Shown here in pieces: positions 51,552 through 63,764 of a DNA stretch of 64,000 nucleotides. Each line of letters starts with the position of its first letter. Position 1 is the first letter of the stretch. The notes beneath the pieces were generated by a model. That model saw nothing but the letters and a program-made list of their open reading frames with translations. It was not told the DNA's origin and searched no databases. The position numbers and the translations under genes were made by a program. The stretch lies in NCBI GenBank assembly GCA_040954595.2, contig CM082591.2:2604001-2668000 (forward strand), given 5' to 3'. The DNA comes from Balanoglossus misakiensis. Its lineage: Eukaryota > Hemichordata.

Positions 51552-51571
51552 GTTCCAGAGAGGAAGCAATG
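51552..51571 (+). other. Candidate start-codon microexon of the polybromo-like gene
   Basis: AG at 51550-51551 precedes 20 bases ending GGAAGCAATG, followed by the donor GTAAGATG. Joined to 52555 the ATG reads in frame into SEDSVSWYKMP, with a purine at -3. This would make the protein start directly at bromodomain 5. The alternative is a start within the 52555 exon at the ATG at 52582. Confidence 0.4.
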
Positions 51572-54500
51572 GTAAGATGTATTGACTCTTTCCAGTCGTT
51601 TTGGTTCACTGTATTTGCATGCGGTATGTTGTAGGTGTCAATCAGTGGGGTTTTGTATTGGGTTTTATTGTTGCCACTGGCGCTGAAAAAAAATAGTTCT
51701 GAATGTCATCACAGGTCACGGGCAGCCAGGGTGCAAAGGGGAAGGCACTCAGAATTAGGGGGGCATTCATGTACGGGCAAAGTGCATGGTATAAACCAAA
51801 ATGTGTCGCTGTTGTAGATCGTTAACCTATCCACTACCTCAGTTTTAATAGTATCCCATTGTTTTCTGTGGATCCTGTGTCTCCTTTATATATATACACA
51901 CACACAAATGGAATAAACTATTAAGGGTTTGAATGTTTTCTCATAAACGACAGTCCCTTTGGTAACCATGGGTGTTAGAGCAGAATCCTGCATGTTAAGT
52001 GACAAGTTGAAATCAGTCATGTTATTGGCAATGTAGGGGTTTAAGCATTTGTTTAATATAATATTATTACAGTGTTTTGTACACAATCTCTCAAAACATG
52101 AGAATGCATCCCTTCCCACACAGTGTTCCCTGTACAAGTACATATCCTTGCACCTAAACTTCCAGCAAGTTTTCCTTAGTTATAGACTCAATCCTCATCA
52201 TCAAAACCCTGCCCTGCAGTACATGTACTCCCTAACTTGCTCCAACTATGTGTATCTTGTACTGCTTGGTTACTGGTGCAACACAGTTGTAAATGTGTTT
52301 ATGAGAAAGCTTGTTGTATTGACCATTTTATAATTGTAGATTGAAGCACGTTTCAGTATTAGAGTTGTTCAATGCAGGCCTGTAGATGCTGATATAAGAT
52401 CTCAGCATTTTCATCCAAAAAAGAAATATTCTGGTACCCAGAAATCATCAGTTGTTACCTGTGGTAACTGAATCCTTTGATGGGTCTAACACTAGTTGAA
52501 TTAAAAAAAAAACTAACAAAGTGAATTTGTTTTGTCTTGTCTTGTCTTTTATAGAGTGAAGACAGCGTCTCATGGTACAAGATGCCGAGACAGCAGGGAG
52601 TGACACCCCCTGAAGAGAAGTGGAAACTTCTCCATCTCTTCAACAGAATCCAGTCGTACAAAGATGAGGGCGGAAGACAACTGTCGGAATCATTGCAGAA
52701 AACACCCACCCAGAAAGTAAGTTTGAACAAAGAAATAGACCCTTTTCACAAATCTAACGCCCTCATGCACCCAATGGGAAGAAGTTGGCCACTCACTCTG
52801 AATTTGCCAAATTATTTGTGCTTTTGAGGCTCATGTGAGATTATTCTTTCAACAGGAGGATCCGGAATACCACAAGTTGGTCAGCAGGCCGATAGATTTC
52901 AGCGGAATCATTATCAAGATACAGAAAGAACAATATCATGCTGTGGATGAGCTCATCGAAGATCTGTTGTTGCTCTTTAACAATACTGTCAAAGTTTACA
53001 ACAAGTACACACAGATTTATAAGGTAAGTACAGATTGGAACCAGTGATTGTTACGATTGTTACGATCCAGTTGACCAATAAGTATCAGTGTTACATCCTA
53101 TACTGTGCTGTTGTTCATTGATCAACTTGTGTCGTTCGCTCCCATAGGATGCTTTGACGCTTCACTGTGTGTTGCTGCAAGCACAGACAGAGCTGATGGA
53201 CTTGGATCACGATCGGGTAGAAGTTCCTGACGTACAGCAGTGTGTGCAGGAAATCCTGAAAACAATTTACGACAATATCCTCAACTTCCAAGACGAGTCT
53301 GGCAAATATCTGATGACAGCGCTAGTCAACTTTTTAGAAAGAGAATGCTCAGAAGAAATGTAAGTATTGCAAACACAACAGACGCATAATGAAGTTGAAA
53401 AGTTTGAATATGTAGCACAAAATTATGTTGAAATTTACCATGTACTTTCCACACATGATTTTGGCACTTGTACATCTAACTTTTGTTGTGTTTCTTGTGT
53501 AGGCTTCTCATAGACTTCAGCACAGTTTCAAATAAATTATTCACCGGATGCTACCAGAGACTCGATCAAATGCAGAAAGATCTATTTTCGATATTTGAGA
53601 AAATTCGACACCTTTCAAAGGAAAACCAGGAGGTAAGGATGATGTCGCGGTTAATGAGACAGTTGTAGTCTGGAAGACTGAAGCAAAGAAACAGTATTAA
53701 AAAAGTTGAGATTTCATTTGTCAACAGTGGTGATGGTGGTTGCACATGTGTGGGCTGTATTGACAGACTGCTAACTAGGTGAATGGGTTACTGAACTTAT
53801 ATATTGGCTTGTTTTCTCTAGATTTATTATGCATCAGTGCGACTTCAGGAGTACTACATCTTATCAAGAGAACAAGTGTGCGAATGGGGACAGGTTTTGG
53901 ACTCCCCAGCTCTGCGTTACATCAACGGTCACCTCCAATCAGATCTGAAAGTGGAGAAGGCGATGGAGAAGGCTGGTCGAAGTGGTGGCTCACCAGATTC
54001 CACCTCAGATATTGATGTTGATTATAGTAATATGGTAAGTATTGAGAGCAATTATTATGATACGTGTGACTGTTCATTTGATAATAATTGCACATGCAAA
54101 TTTTAGACGTGTTCACATGTGTTTTACAAACATTTGACTCAGGAAGCGCATCTAAGCAGTATATTCAATGTAAATGTTTCTGGGATTCCAATTAATGTGG
54201 ATTGGATTTTCTATTTTTCAGACAGTGCCACTAATCAACATGAGAACTAATGAGAGAGTAGTGAAAGAAGATGGATGTCCGTCCTTTGAACAGTATGTGA
54301 CTGAGACAGGTTGCTACAAGGTTGGCGACTGTGTCTACTTGCATCCAGAAGGCAGAAACAAACCTGGCATTGCCAAGATCGATGTTCTGTGGGAAGACAA
54401 GGAGTGAGTTCCATACAACTTCTTTCTCTAATCATGTACAGTTACAATGACAGTTGACACTACACACAGCTTCAACCCATGTCATGCCATCCTGGGTGGA

Positions 54501-57500
54501 ACACTGAAACCAATTAGCATGTCTAGTGTGTGTTAACCTTAATTCTTTTTGTTTACTGCAGGGGTATTCCGTGGTGCCAGGGACCAGTGTTCCTTTACCC
54601 AGAGGACACCAAACATCTACCTACAACAGTATTCTATGAAAAAGAAGTTTTCCAAGGTCAAAGCGTTGTCCGTCAGATGTCAGACGTGATTGGAAAATGT
54701 GTTGTACTTCATCTTTCAGATTATATTCGAGGTGAGACTTGATCAGTCATTTCTTTTTCCTAGTGCAATAATTGGATTGTTGAAAACAGCCACATGTAAC
54801 ATTTGCTTGTTGTGAAGTAATAACATGTGATGTTTTGTATTTTATTTTTACAGGCCGGTGTACTGAAATCGCAGAGGATGATGTGTTTGTGTACAGATGT
54901 CGGTACGAAGAAGGCAGGGAGTTTTGGAAGTGTGGTCAGAAAACTGGGCAAAAACAGGGTTCCAAACAGGTACCCTCCGACGAGTGGTATTTTTTCAAGA
55001 AGCCACTTCAGCTGTGGGTCAACCAGGGTTCACCGTTTCTGCAAGATGCACTGCAGGAATGCTTGATAGCCGGAGAGCCTTTCGGGGTTTTGGAGAAGTC
55101 AGACCGGAAGGCAAGCACTGTGGAAGAGAAAGAGGAAGGCACGGCATCCGGAACTGCAGAGAGCACGGAAGAGGTTACGGAAACGGTACTGGAAAGGCCG
55201 GAGTTGTCTCAACCAGCACAGCCGGAAGAACAAACATACGATGCAGACGCGGACGACGCGATTGATTTTGAACACAACAGACGAGTCAAGTTCACCAATG
55301 GTTATCCTCTGTTCTTGAGAGAGAAGTACAGCTCCTTCAAGAGAAAGTTTCCTGGCAAGACTATAAACGAAATCAGGAGGATGATCCATCTCAAATGGAA
55401 GAAGCTGGACTCGGACCAGCAGATGGAATACCATCTCAAAGCCCGGGAGAAGATCAAGAAGAACTTCAACAAATCCACGTCTCGGAGAAACATCGGGAGA
55501 ATTTCAAAGAGTGATCAGAGGACCCGAACTCAGGTGGTGACCCCGTCGATTCTCAACATCAGAGTGCCAAAGATCAAACCCAACAATGACCAAAGGGGCA
55601 AGCACTGCAGGCGAGGATTTAACATGCTTGTCGCAGACATGCATGGACAGTTGAAAGAGCAATACCCGGACAGCACCAAGAAGGACCTTATGAAGATCAT
55701 AAATGAAAAATGGCAGTCTCTGTCCAAAGAGGAGCAGGAGAGATTTCACGTCCGTGCAAGAGAGAGCATGTTGAAGAGGCAGATTAAAAAGTACGGAAAG
55801 CAGTTGGATTACATGGAAACCACGGAAGCTGATGGGGAAACAGAGGAGATGGAACCGGATCCGGACGAGAATCAGGAGAACGGAGAAGTAGAACAGTCGA
55901 CATCGCAAGAAAATGACGACTTGAAATTGAAGAAGAAGAAGAAAGCATTCGGGTATGCCCTGTTTGTGAAGGAGTGGTACAAACTGACCAGCAAGATTCA
56001 TCCAAATAAGAGTCGGTTAGAGGTCTATCAGTTGATACACGACAAATGGGCCGGTCTGTCGCGGGAGGACCAGCTGGTGTATAACCGGAAGGCTCAAGGT
56101 GGTCCTCTCAGACCCCGGAAAACGTCAATGAAAGCAGGAATCCGAGTGACAAATGATTTGCAACAGCCACATCCGTTGGGAAAGCGTCCGAAGAAGGTGA
56201 AGCTAGCCAGGGCGTACAGTACAGGGTATAATATATTTTCCAAGGATGTGTACCCCGGCATCCGGAAGTCAAATCCCGGAACTCCTCACATTGAACTGAT
56301 GAAGATTGTCGGAAGGCACTGGAAAACTCTAGAGGCGTCCAAACAAGACAAGTATGTGAAAGAGGCTTTGGAGAGACGGAAACTTGGACAGCAGAATGCT
56401 GAGGCTGCTGCAGCTGCTGCTGCGGCTGCTGCCTCTGCTGCTGCAGCGATCTCAGGGAGTCCATCCGCAATGGGGAGTGTAGAAAGCCCTGGAGATCTCC
56501 AAAGAGCCAATGGTCCAGAAGTCCAGAAAGTGACTGTGCCAAAGCAGCCACAGAAGTTGTCCACGCCATCGTATGACACCTCAGACATATCAATGTCCAT
56601 GCGATCTCCGTTTTATCGATTCTACAAGAGATGGTCCAAGAGACTCAGCGAGAAGTTCAAAGGCAAACCCAAGGGGTCGTTGAAGAAATGCATCGTTGCC
56701 AAATGGCAGGCTTTGCCAGAGGACGAAAAGGAACCTTACAAAGAGCCGTATCGTATCAGACGAGAAGCAAAACGCAGGAGGCTGTTAGCTGAAAAGATGA
56801 GGAAAAGCAAAATCAAAACTGTCAGGGAGCTGCTGTCAGAGAAGCGCACTGATTCAGAAACGAGTGGCGAGACTATTATAGATACCGGAGAATTAGATAA
56901 TGACAGATTTGATGATGATGATGATGATGCACTTGACCTTTCAAGACAGAGGAAAGAGGATTCAGTGGATGCTGTTGCCCCTGGCGATGATCCAATGCAT
57001 AATCAGTCAGAATCACATCAAGAGTTAGATTCTACCGACCCCCGGGCTTCCAAAGATACCAGAGAAGAACGGTCTGCATCAACAACACCACCACCACATC
57101 CATATGCAAAAAGAGGGAAAACCAGAGGAAGGAGCAAAAGTCCTTCGTCTAGTGAAGCACACGAAGGGCGAGTGTGCACGAGGTATCAGGCCGCGGCGTC
57201 TCGAAGAGCAAGTGTAACCCAGTTGGAAACGAGTGTGTCTGTAGCAGAGAAGAGCAACAAGAATGGCAATTCTGATACGGAGGCCGGTGTTCACAAGAAA
57301 GACCAGGGTAAAGCAGATAGCCATAGACGCCCAAGCAAGGAATTCCATAGACAAGTGGAAGAGTCTGGTAGGAATGAAGATGCGTGTGAGAATTCTGAAC
57401 ATTTACGTGAGGAGATGCTGGCACATGAGAAGAGCCCCAGCAGAAGGGGTAGGATATCCCCAGGCAATGATGTGGTATACGACAGTGGCAATATGGCTCC

Positions 57501-59493
57501 TCCGATGCATGATGTCACGCTTCACGGTCAGCCTGTCATCTCCACTACCACGACGACAAGCGCTGACCAATCCGGGAGAGAGTATCACGACTTTGAAATG
57601 CGATTACGGGAAGTGGCAGAGGAGGACGAATCCTTGCCGTTGCCTGGAAGCGTACGTTTGTACATGGACAGCGAGGATATGGGAGAAACCATCACCCTTC
57701 TTCGCTGCCTGATCGGACGCTGTGACTTCCTCTGCAACAAAAGAGCGTGGATGAAAATGCACTTGCAGATCGAGCACAAGAAGTTTGCCCGGCAGCGTAG
57801 GTCGTCTTGCAGCAGCTCAAGCAGGAGTGAGACGCCCATGTCTGATAGTACTACCCGCAGTATTATAGCAACTCCGGACAAACCTGTCCACGCAACACTT
57901 GACCCCCACAAACTCTCGGTACTCTCGCACTTCCCTCTGCACATGGCCGCCAACGTCCTTAAAGCAGAGGAGCTGAACAGCAACAGTCCAAGCAGTGGTG
58001 CGTTTCAAATGCCATCAACTGACATTTTAGGGAGAGGGGTTACATCCTCGGCCAAGAACGAAGATCTCCCCAACAGCAATACTGCCCTATTCCATCCTAA
58101 AGTGGATGAGGCCATGTCCTCCTACCTTGGTAGGGCAGGTCACGTCTCCACCCCGCCTCCATCACTGTCTAAAGAGCTCCCGACCACTGACCCAAAACAG
58201 AGACATTTGGTTGGAAAGCTACAACGTGATGATAACACATATAATGTTCATCATGCAAAAAAGCGGTCATCAGAACCAGAGGAGGGCCAGGGACCTGTTG
58301 ATCTCTCTGTGCCAATGAAGAAGAGAAAGTTCACTCCGGATTTATCTGAACACCCTACTGACTTCTCAGATACTGCCATTGACTCGAAAGAAGGACTTGC
58401 CAACTTGGTTATCGGGAAATCGTGGACAGTCAGCCCTGGTGAGCAGCTTTGGTTGGACAGCCACGGTGAGATGAACTCGCATGGACACAAGTCGCTAGTC
58501 CATGATGGCGCTCGCGGTCGGAGTGATCTTCAGCATTCAAGAGCCATGAACCCGCAGGATATGAAGTCGTCATGCTTTGTGTCCAGAATGAGGGGACAGA
58601 CACTGGAACCTTTTGAGAATGTGATCGAGAAGAAGAACAGGGGTCGACCAAGACGGGGAACATCTCCGGACGGGCACTATGCACCAGATCATATGCATCC
58701 CAGTGTTGGACTTCATGCTGTGGGTGCAAACTCTTCACCAGATTCAGGCTATGCATCGTCCAATGTTGAGGCGTACCTTCACGGTTCCTCTCACGGACAC
58801 GGGAGCGCTTCGAGAGAGAGCCACAGTAGTTCCACACACCATCCGGCATACTCGAGAGACTCAGCTCATAATCCAGACGTTCACAATTCCCAGGGAATAG
58901 CGGGCCACTCTGCCACACACTCCTCCTCCTCGCATTCCACTCCGGGATACGGTGGCACTTTCCCAGTCATGACATCCATGCTACAGAAACGGAACTCTGA
59001 CAAAGACGTGGCGCTGCCGACCGCGGAAAAATTAGGGTACTACCAAAGACTTGTGGAGGCCGACATACAGGCACCCTTGCAGATGAGACGACCTGAACAG
59101 CACAGTCAACAGTCTGGACAGGGACCTCCAGAGCTAACTCCGCAGTCTCAAGTGTACATGTCAAAATCACAGTCACAGCCACCAACTGTCGCTGAGGCAC
59201 TACCCAACCTGGCGAATCTACTCGAGAAACAAAACGCCTATCAAAGGACTAGCAATATGCCGGGGCTGATCAAAGTTGGCCAGCACAGGGAGAGACGAAC
59301 GCAGCCAGAGAACGATGAGGTCATCATCACGGCGGAAAACCTGAGCAGGAATTCACGGATGTTGCAAGGTAGAGGACGTGTTGGGACTGTGACGGGGCAA
59401 AAAAGAACTCTAGAACCTTTCACTGGCATGCGAGACAGAACTGAAGCCCTTGCTAGGCTAGGTTTGCAAAGATCTGGTCAAACAAATCATTGA
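51552..59493 (+). CDS. PBRM1-like: Polybromo-1-like chromatin protein: BD-BD-BAH-5xHMG-ZnF-AT-hook
   Basis: Exons: 52555-52716, 52856-53023, 53148-53359, 53503-53632, 53822-54034, 54222-54403, 54562-54731, 54854-59493, all GT-AG and in phase. A 20-bp exon at 51552-51571 ending in ATG would supply the start in frame, giving 1959 residues (numbering used here). Residues 10-130 match polybromo bromodomain 5 (PEYHKLVSRPID, LLFNN, IYKDALTLH). Residues 135-260 match the degenerate bromodomain 6. Residues about 310-450 match the second polybromo BAH domain (YKVGDCVYLHPEG, FYEKEVF, GKCVVL, TEIAEDDVFV). The final exon carries HMG-like repeats from about 558, 662, 776, 865 and 994, poly-Ala near 930, an Asp run, a C2H2 finger (C1365, C1370, H1383, H1388) and an AT-hook at 1676-1682. 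Polybromo is the BAF180 subunit of PBAF SWI/SNF remodellers and reads acetylated histones. Normal polybromo has six bromodomains, two BAH and one HMG box, so this is a divergent paralogue or a gene with upstream exons I could not find. Confidence 0.9.
55285..56790 (+). repeat. Array of five divergent HMG-box repeats inside one exon
   Basis: Five units at roughly 55285-55470, 55598-55780, 55930-56110, 56200-56390 and 56593-56790 share the HMG pattern: an aromatic start (NGYPLFLREKY, RGFNMLVADMH, FGYALFVKEWY, TGYNIFSKDVY, SPFYRFYKRWS), a central Pro or Gly, and a (K/R)xW(K/Q/A)xL core (LKWKKLDSDQQ, EKWQSLSKEEQ, DKWAGLSREDQ, RHWKTLEASKQ, AKWQALPEDEK). Identity between units is low, so the duplications are old. 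Linkers are basic or acidic and low in complexity. Confidence 0.85.
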
Positions 59494-61529
59494 TTTGTCC
59501 GGTCTTTGTCTCTTTTGCCCAAAGAGTTTTATCGGCAAAGAACCTTCTGTAAGCAAGACGTGAGTGTGATGTGCGAGTCTTATTTTTATACAGATGTTTC
59601 TATTCAACTATGCCAGTGTGTTTCACAACCAGATTTGTGTGAACAATTCACCAGCCTAAGGGGTTTATTGAACTATGCCAGTGTTTGACTACCAGGGTGG
59701 GAAAATTGGCTAGCCTGGGTTTTTTTTATGCAGATTATGCACTTTGTGCCTTATGGTCAGCCAATGAGAACAGAAAAACTGGAGAAGAGCTTGTTTAACT
59801 CCTTGTAAAAAGACACCCTGGGCTTGTGAGTTTTTTTGAGATTCTGGGATTTTTTTCACAAGAAAGCAGGGACTGTTTGAGCACTGCATAAGAAACAAAG
59901 CAGGTAATGTTTTCATCGACAAAACTTCAAAATAGCAGTCAGCTCTGTTGAAGAAAATTGTCTTTTTGGAGGATGCATGAACCCAAATTCTCACTCAGGG
60001 CTGCGTATTTCTAGCACAACTGATATTCTTGCAAGAAGACAGTGCCCTAGGACCTCAATGCACCGAAAAAACATTTCATTTTGATCTGACAAGCAATCAT
60101 GAATATGATGAAGGATTTTTTTCTCTGTAAATTTCTGTTGTTTATTGAATAGAACTAGCTATGCAAAGCTAACATGAGCTGGTTTGGAATTTGTTCATTG
60201 CATCCTTCCAAGGGTAAAGAATATAGAGGTCTGGCAATAGACATGCAAAACGCACACAGATTTTATGATTTTAAGTCAAGATTGAGACTCACATTACAAA
60301 GAATCAATTCAAAATGAAACAACATTTTTGCATGTGACAAATATGAAAATTCTCTCTTTGGTATGTCATAAGTTTATGTTGGTTTATATAGCCATTTTCT
60401 GGAACAAAGTTGACATTGTTTGTATCATTGAGTAATCATTTCTTTACAGAGCAGAATAAGTTTTTTGTTGTATTGGGAAGGTTGACTTTTGGATGAGTGT
60501 AACCATTGGTATGATTATAACCCTGTATAAGTCTTCGCGCTTCTGTGAAGTTCACAAGCGGTTGAAATAATCCTGCGAATTCGGCTCTTTCTGACGTGCA
60601 GAGTTGTCCATCCCTTGCTGTATGAAGAAAGAACATTTCAAGTCCCTCTCCAAGTCTGTATAATTTTACCACTTGGCACAGAATGAAATGTTAAAGTGAA
60701 AGAAAATATTTCTACATCTTAATTCAGATGGTGCGCATTGCTTTGTACTTACTGTGATCAAAATTCAATCAGTTTTTATGGTGAAACAATGCAAAACACA
60801 AGTACCATTGCCTTCCATTTTTTTCTTTTCAAAATTTCATAGTGAAAGAAAACAAAATGATTGAAAAAGATTTAACAATAGTTTACAGCAAGGACTGTGT
60901 TCCTTGACCTCCTGCATGCAATATGCAAATTATTTTGATAAATAGTATGCAAGTCTATTCAAATGTATTCATGTTTTATGCAAATAAGCGAGACAGCTGG
61001 TTCAGGATTATGCAAATATTTATTGGAAAGTGATCTGTGTTGAACTTACAAGTTGTCATTTTTTGTCACAGAATTTCAATATACTTGTCTTATCATGTGA
61101 CTTCTGTGATGAAGTTTTCTGTTTTTTGTGTGCTCGTGTATTTTTGAACATTTCGTTTTCTATTTTTTAATGATAAACTTACTGTAAACTGAAATTTTTC
61201 AGCAAAATATTTCCAAGAAGTGAAAACTTTGTTATAGAAGCTGGTCGGCTTTGAAGGTTTTTTTTATTTTAATGTAAGTTCGTTTTGTATATTATAGATG
61301 TGAATCTCTGAGTGAATAGGCTGTGTCTGGTAGTACTACATGCGGCGAAAGTTGGGGTTTTTTTGTTACCTTTTTGGTAAAATCAAGCATCGTGTTTCTA
61401 TGCCAATGTTGTTAGTTTTGTAGAAAATAATTCAGTTGTAAACATGTTGCAATGGTGCAGTAGTCTTTGGTGTCAAATTGTTGATCTTTGCAGTGTGCAT
61501 GTACAGGGGATGGCACATACTTATTTATG

Positions 61530-61612
61530 TCCCTTTTTTACAACTCAAAGCACTGTGCCAACCCATTGCTTTCTATGGTAGGGTTGGACCCCTAGGTGGG
61601 GGTGAAATGGTT
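61530..61612 (-). repeat. Palindromic dispersed repeat (MITE-like), copy 4, diverged
   Basis: Core CCATTGCTTTCTATGGTAGG followed by GTTGGACCCC and GGGGTGAAATGG. Same orientation as copy 3; the left end is degraded. Confidence 0.6.
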
Positions 61613-61741
61613 CGTGAAAGATTGAAGCATGTCACCTGGTAGGCTTCCAGAGATTTGCGATTGTAATGGTTTTCAGAAGACAGAAACAGTTAACAAAATC
61701 ATGAAAGATTAAATCATGAAAGATGAACTATTCAGACAGAC

Positions 61742-61816
61742 CTTTAACCCCAGTTCCTGAGGTCCAACTTTACCATGGAAAACAATGGATTTGGACCAAA
61801 CCATGGTGGTGAATGT
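61742..61816 (+). repeat. Palindromic dispersed repeat (MITE-like), copy 5
   Basis: Contains CTTTAACCCCAGTTCC, then GGTCCAACTTTACCATGGAA, then ATGGATTTGGACCAAACC and GGTGGTGAA. Same orientation as copies 1 and 2. Confidence 0.65.
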
Positions 61817-62232
61817 TTGCTTGAGTTCTGCTGAGATATTTATGTGTGTGTCATATGTCCTGTTAATAACCAGTCATGTATTTTATCAGATGGTATATGA
61901 AAACACAGAGGAAGCAATAAGTATTACTTTTATTAGAGAGCATTGAGATTTTTGGTTATTTTTGGCTGTATTTTGTAGTACTTTCCGTAGATACCACAGT
62001 ATAGCAAGAAGAAAAACTCAATAAAAGAACAGATATGTTATATGGACAACATTTTTGTCGGCCATGTTTGTGTTTTGAGTGCTGTATGCGTGATGTAATG
62101 AAGGGTGGGTGTTTCTTAGAAGCAACCTTGGTGTTTGTTCCTTCAATTGGCTGGTCAATCTTGAGATCTCTACAAAGGAAATGAAAAGGGTCTGCATCTT
62201 GTTTGTTTGAGGAATCAATCTGATTTCCTCTT

Positions 62233-62297
62233 AGTCTCGGTTACCCAGCCTCCTCTGCTTCAACGGAATAAGCAGAGGAGTCTGGGTAATCCAGACT
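62233..62297. repeat. Near-perfect 65-bp inverted repeat (hairpin)
   Basis: Arms 62233-62260 and 62270-62297 are complementary over 28 bases with about three mismatches around a 9-base loop; the inner 20 bp (62241-62260 with 62270-62289) have one mismatch. It lies just beyond the polybromo-like poly(A) site. Confidence 0.85.
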
Positions 62298-62459
62298 GAT
62301 TTGCTGTGCGCCACCAACGGTTGAAATGGTGCAAAGGACCAGACTACACGTGCTCGCGCTACATAGAGCTCGTCCTACTTGTTTGTTAGTGTATAAGTGT
62401 TTTTTGTGCGTGTTTGTTATTGTTTATTAAAATAAAAACACATAAACAGTGAAAAGCTG

Positions 62460-62631
62460 TCCCAGTTAGCGCAAAAGAATGAATAAATCTCGGAATCACG
62501 GACCGAAGTCACAGGATACAGTGCGCCGCCACCGTCAACACCTGAACGAGCAATCAGAAATTGTCGTCTGTTCATTTCATAGGAGTTATTTCCAGTTTCA
62601 CCGCTGCGGACGCGTAAAAATCACAAAAAGG
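62460..62631 (+). other. Candidate promoter and noncoding first exon of a downstream gene
   Basis: A CpG-richer stretch (GCGCCGCCACCG, CTGCGGACGCG) ends at a consensus donor, AAAAAG then GTGAGTAA (62632 on). No open frame of note crosses it. By analogy with the candidate first exon at 16.1 kb it may be a 5' UTR exon. The following 62640-63750 holds no supported coding exon. Confidence 0.3.
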
Positions 62632-63764
62632 TGAGTAATTTGTACGTGTTGGAAGGTTCCATGTTAGTGAAGGCATTTACACCGCTTCTTATATTTTTAG
62701 TTCTGTCCCAAACGCAATATTTATGGTATTTTTGTGTTGCTTTCGTTTTTCTTTGAAATGCAACATGACGATGTCGCGTGTCGATTTACGGACGCACCGT
62801 CGCGGATCACAACCAAGCTTGAAATATCGCGTCAAATCACATTAAAAGACACAACTTGTCAATATTTCACAATTTTCTTAAGTTTATAGTATCTGCTTTA
62901 TTTATTTTTCCCGTTGACTAAATTAGAAGCTACGAAAAGCTCTCAGAAATTGAAAACAAATACGTCCACAAGCCAATATTCTGACAACCTGAATAGCCAT
63001 AGAGTAGCACATGGAGTTCCACCTGGACCCAGAACCCATTGACTGCTTTCACATTTAAATTTATCATAAATAATTAATAGAGGTCACCCCACGTCCTCAG
63101 CCATAAATGAATATGATTAGCTAGGATTGTGAAGTTTGAAGACTTACCGAGTACATCACTATACTTCGGACGCATCCGCAAAAAAAACTGTGTATATTTC
63201 ATACCGTCCGAAGCTGGGAAAATTTCATGTTCATTTCTGCGAACGATGCACATGCTGAAACTGTTTGGACACGTGTCAATTGACTTTAGAACTAAGTAAA
63301 ACAGTAAAGCGAATGACCGGCAACAGGTTTTATACGCCTTGGTCTTCGTGTGTTCAGTAAAGATCATAAAAACACCGGTGATTTTTATAGAAACTGCGAA
63401 ACGCAGCAAAAGAAAGTTACGCTCCCCCTTTACGTTGCACAAGATTTCAAAAAGGTCGCGTCATAGTTTTCCATGTAAATCGTAAAAAGAACAAGTCGAG
63501 ATTTCTACAAAATCGTAGCAAACCAACACTTTCGTGAAATGTTGCAAGACGAATCTAGAGTCTCAATCATTCATTCACAACTTTTAATTCTCAAGAATTC
63601 AGCATTTGCGCTGTGTTTATATAGATACTTCTATTGAAATCATTCTCATGTTTTGTCATTTTTGTATACAAGTGACAAATTTGTTGAATTTTGCATGTTT
63701 GAATTCTAGGGATATCGAGCTGCCAGGAATATCTGTGACTGTCTCATCTACTTCAAAAACATCT

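Larger units (their letters stand above)
59494..62025 (+). other. Probable 3' UTR of the polybromo-like gene, with poly(A) signal
   Basis: No coding exon is seen. AATAAA at 62020-62025 is followed by a GT-rich stretch (TTTTTGTCGG through GTTTGTGTTTTGAGTG), the usual arrangement of a cleavage site, giving a 3' UTR of about 2.5 kb. The UTR contains two copies of the palindromic repeat family. Confidence 0.5.

Noticed and set aside
55099-59429. Many antisense open frames of 60-165 codons
   Set aside because: They are opposite the 4.6-kb polybromo-like exon, show no domain and have no independent splice or start support.
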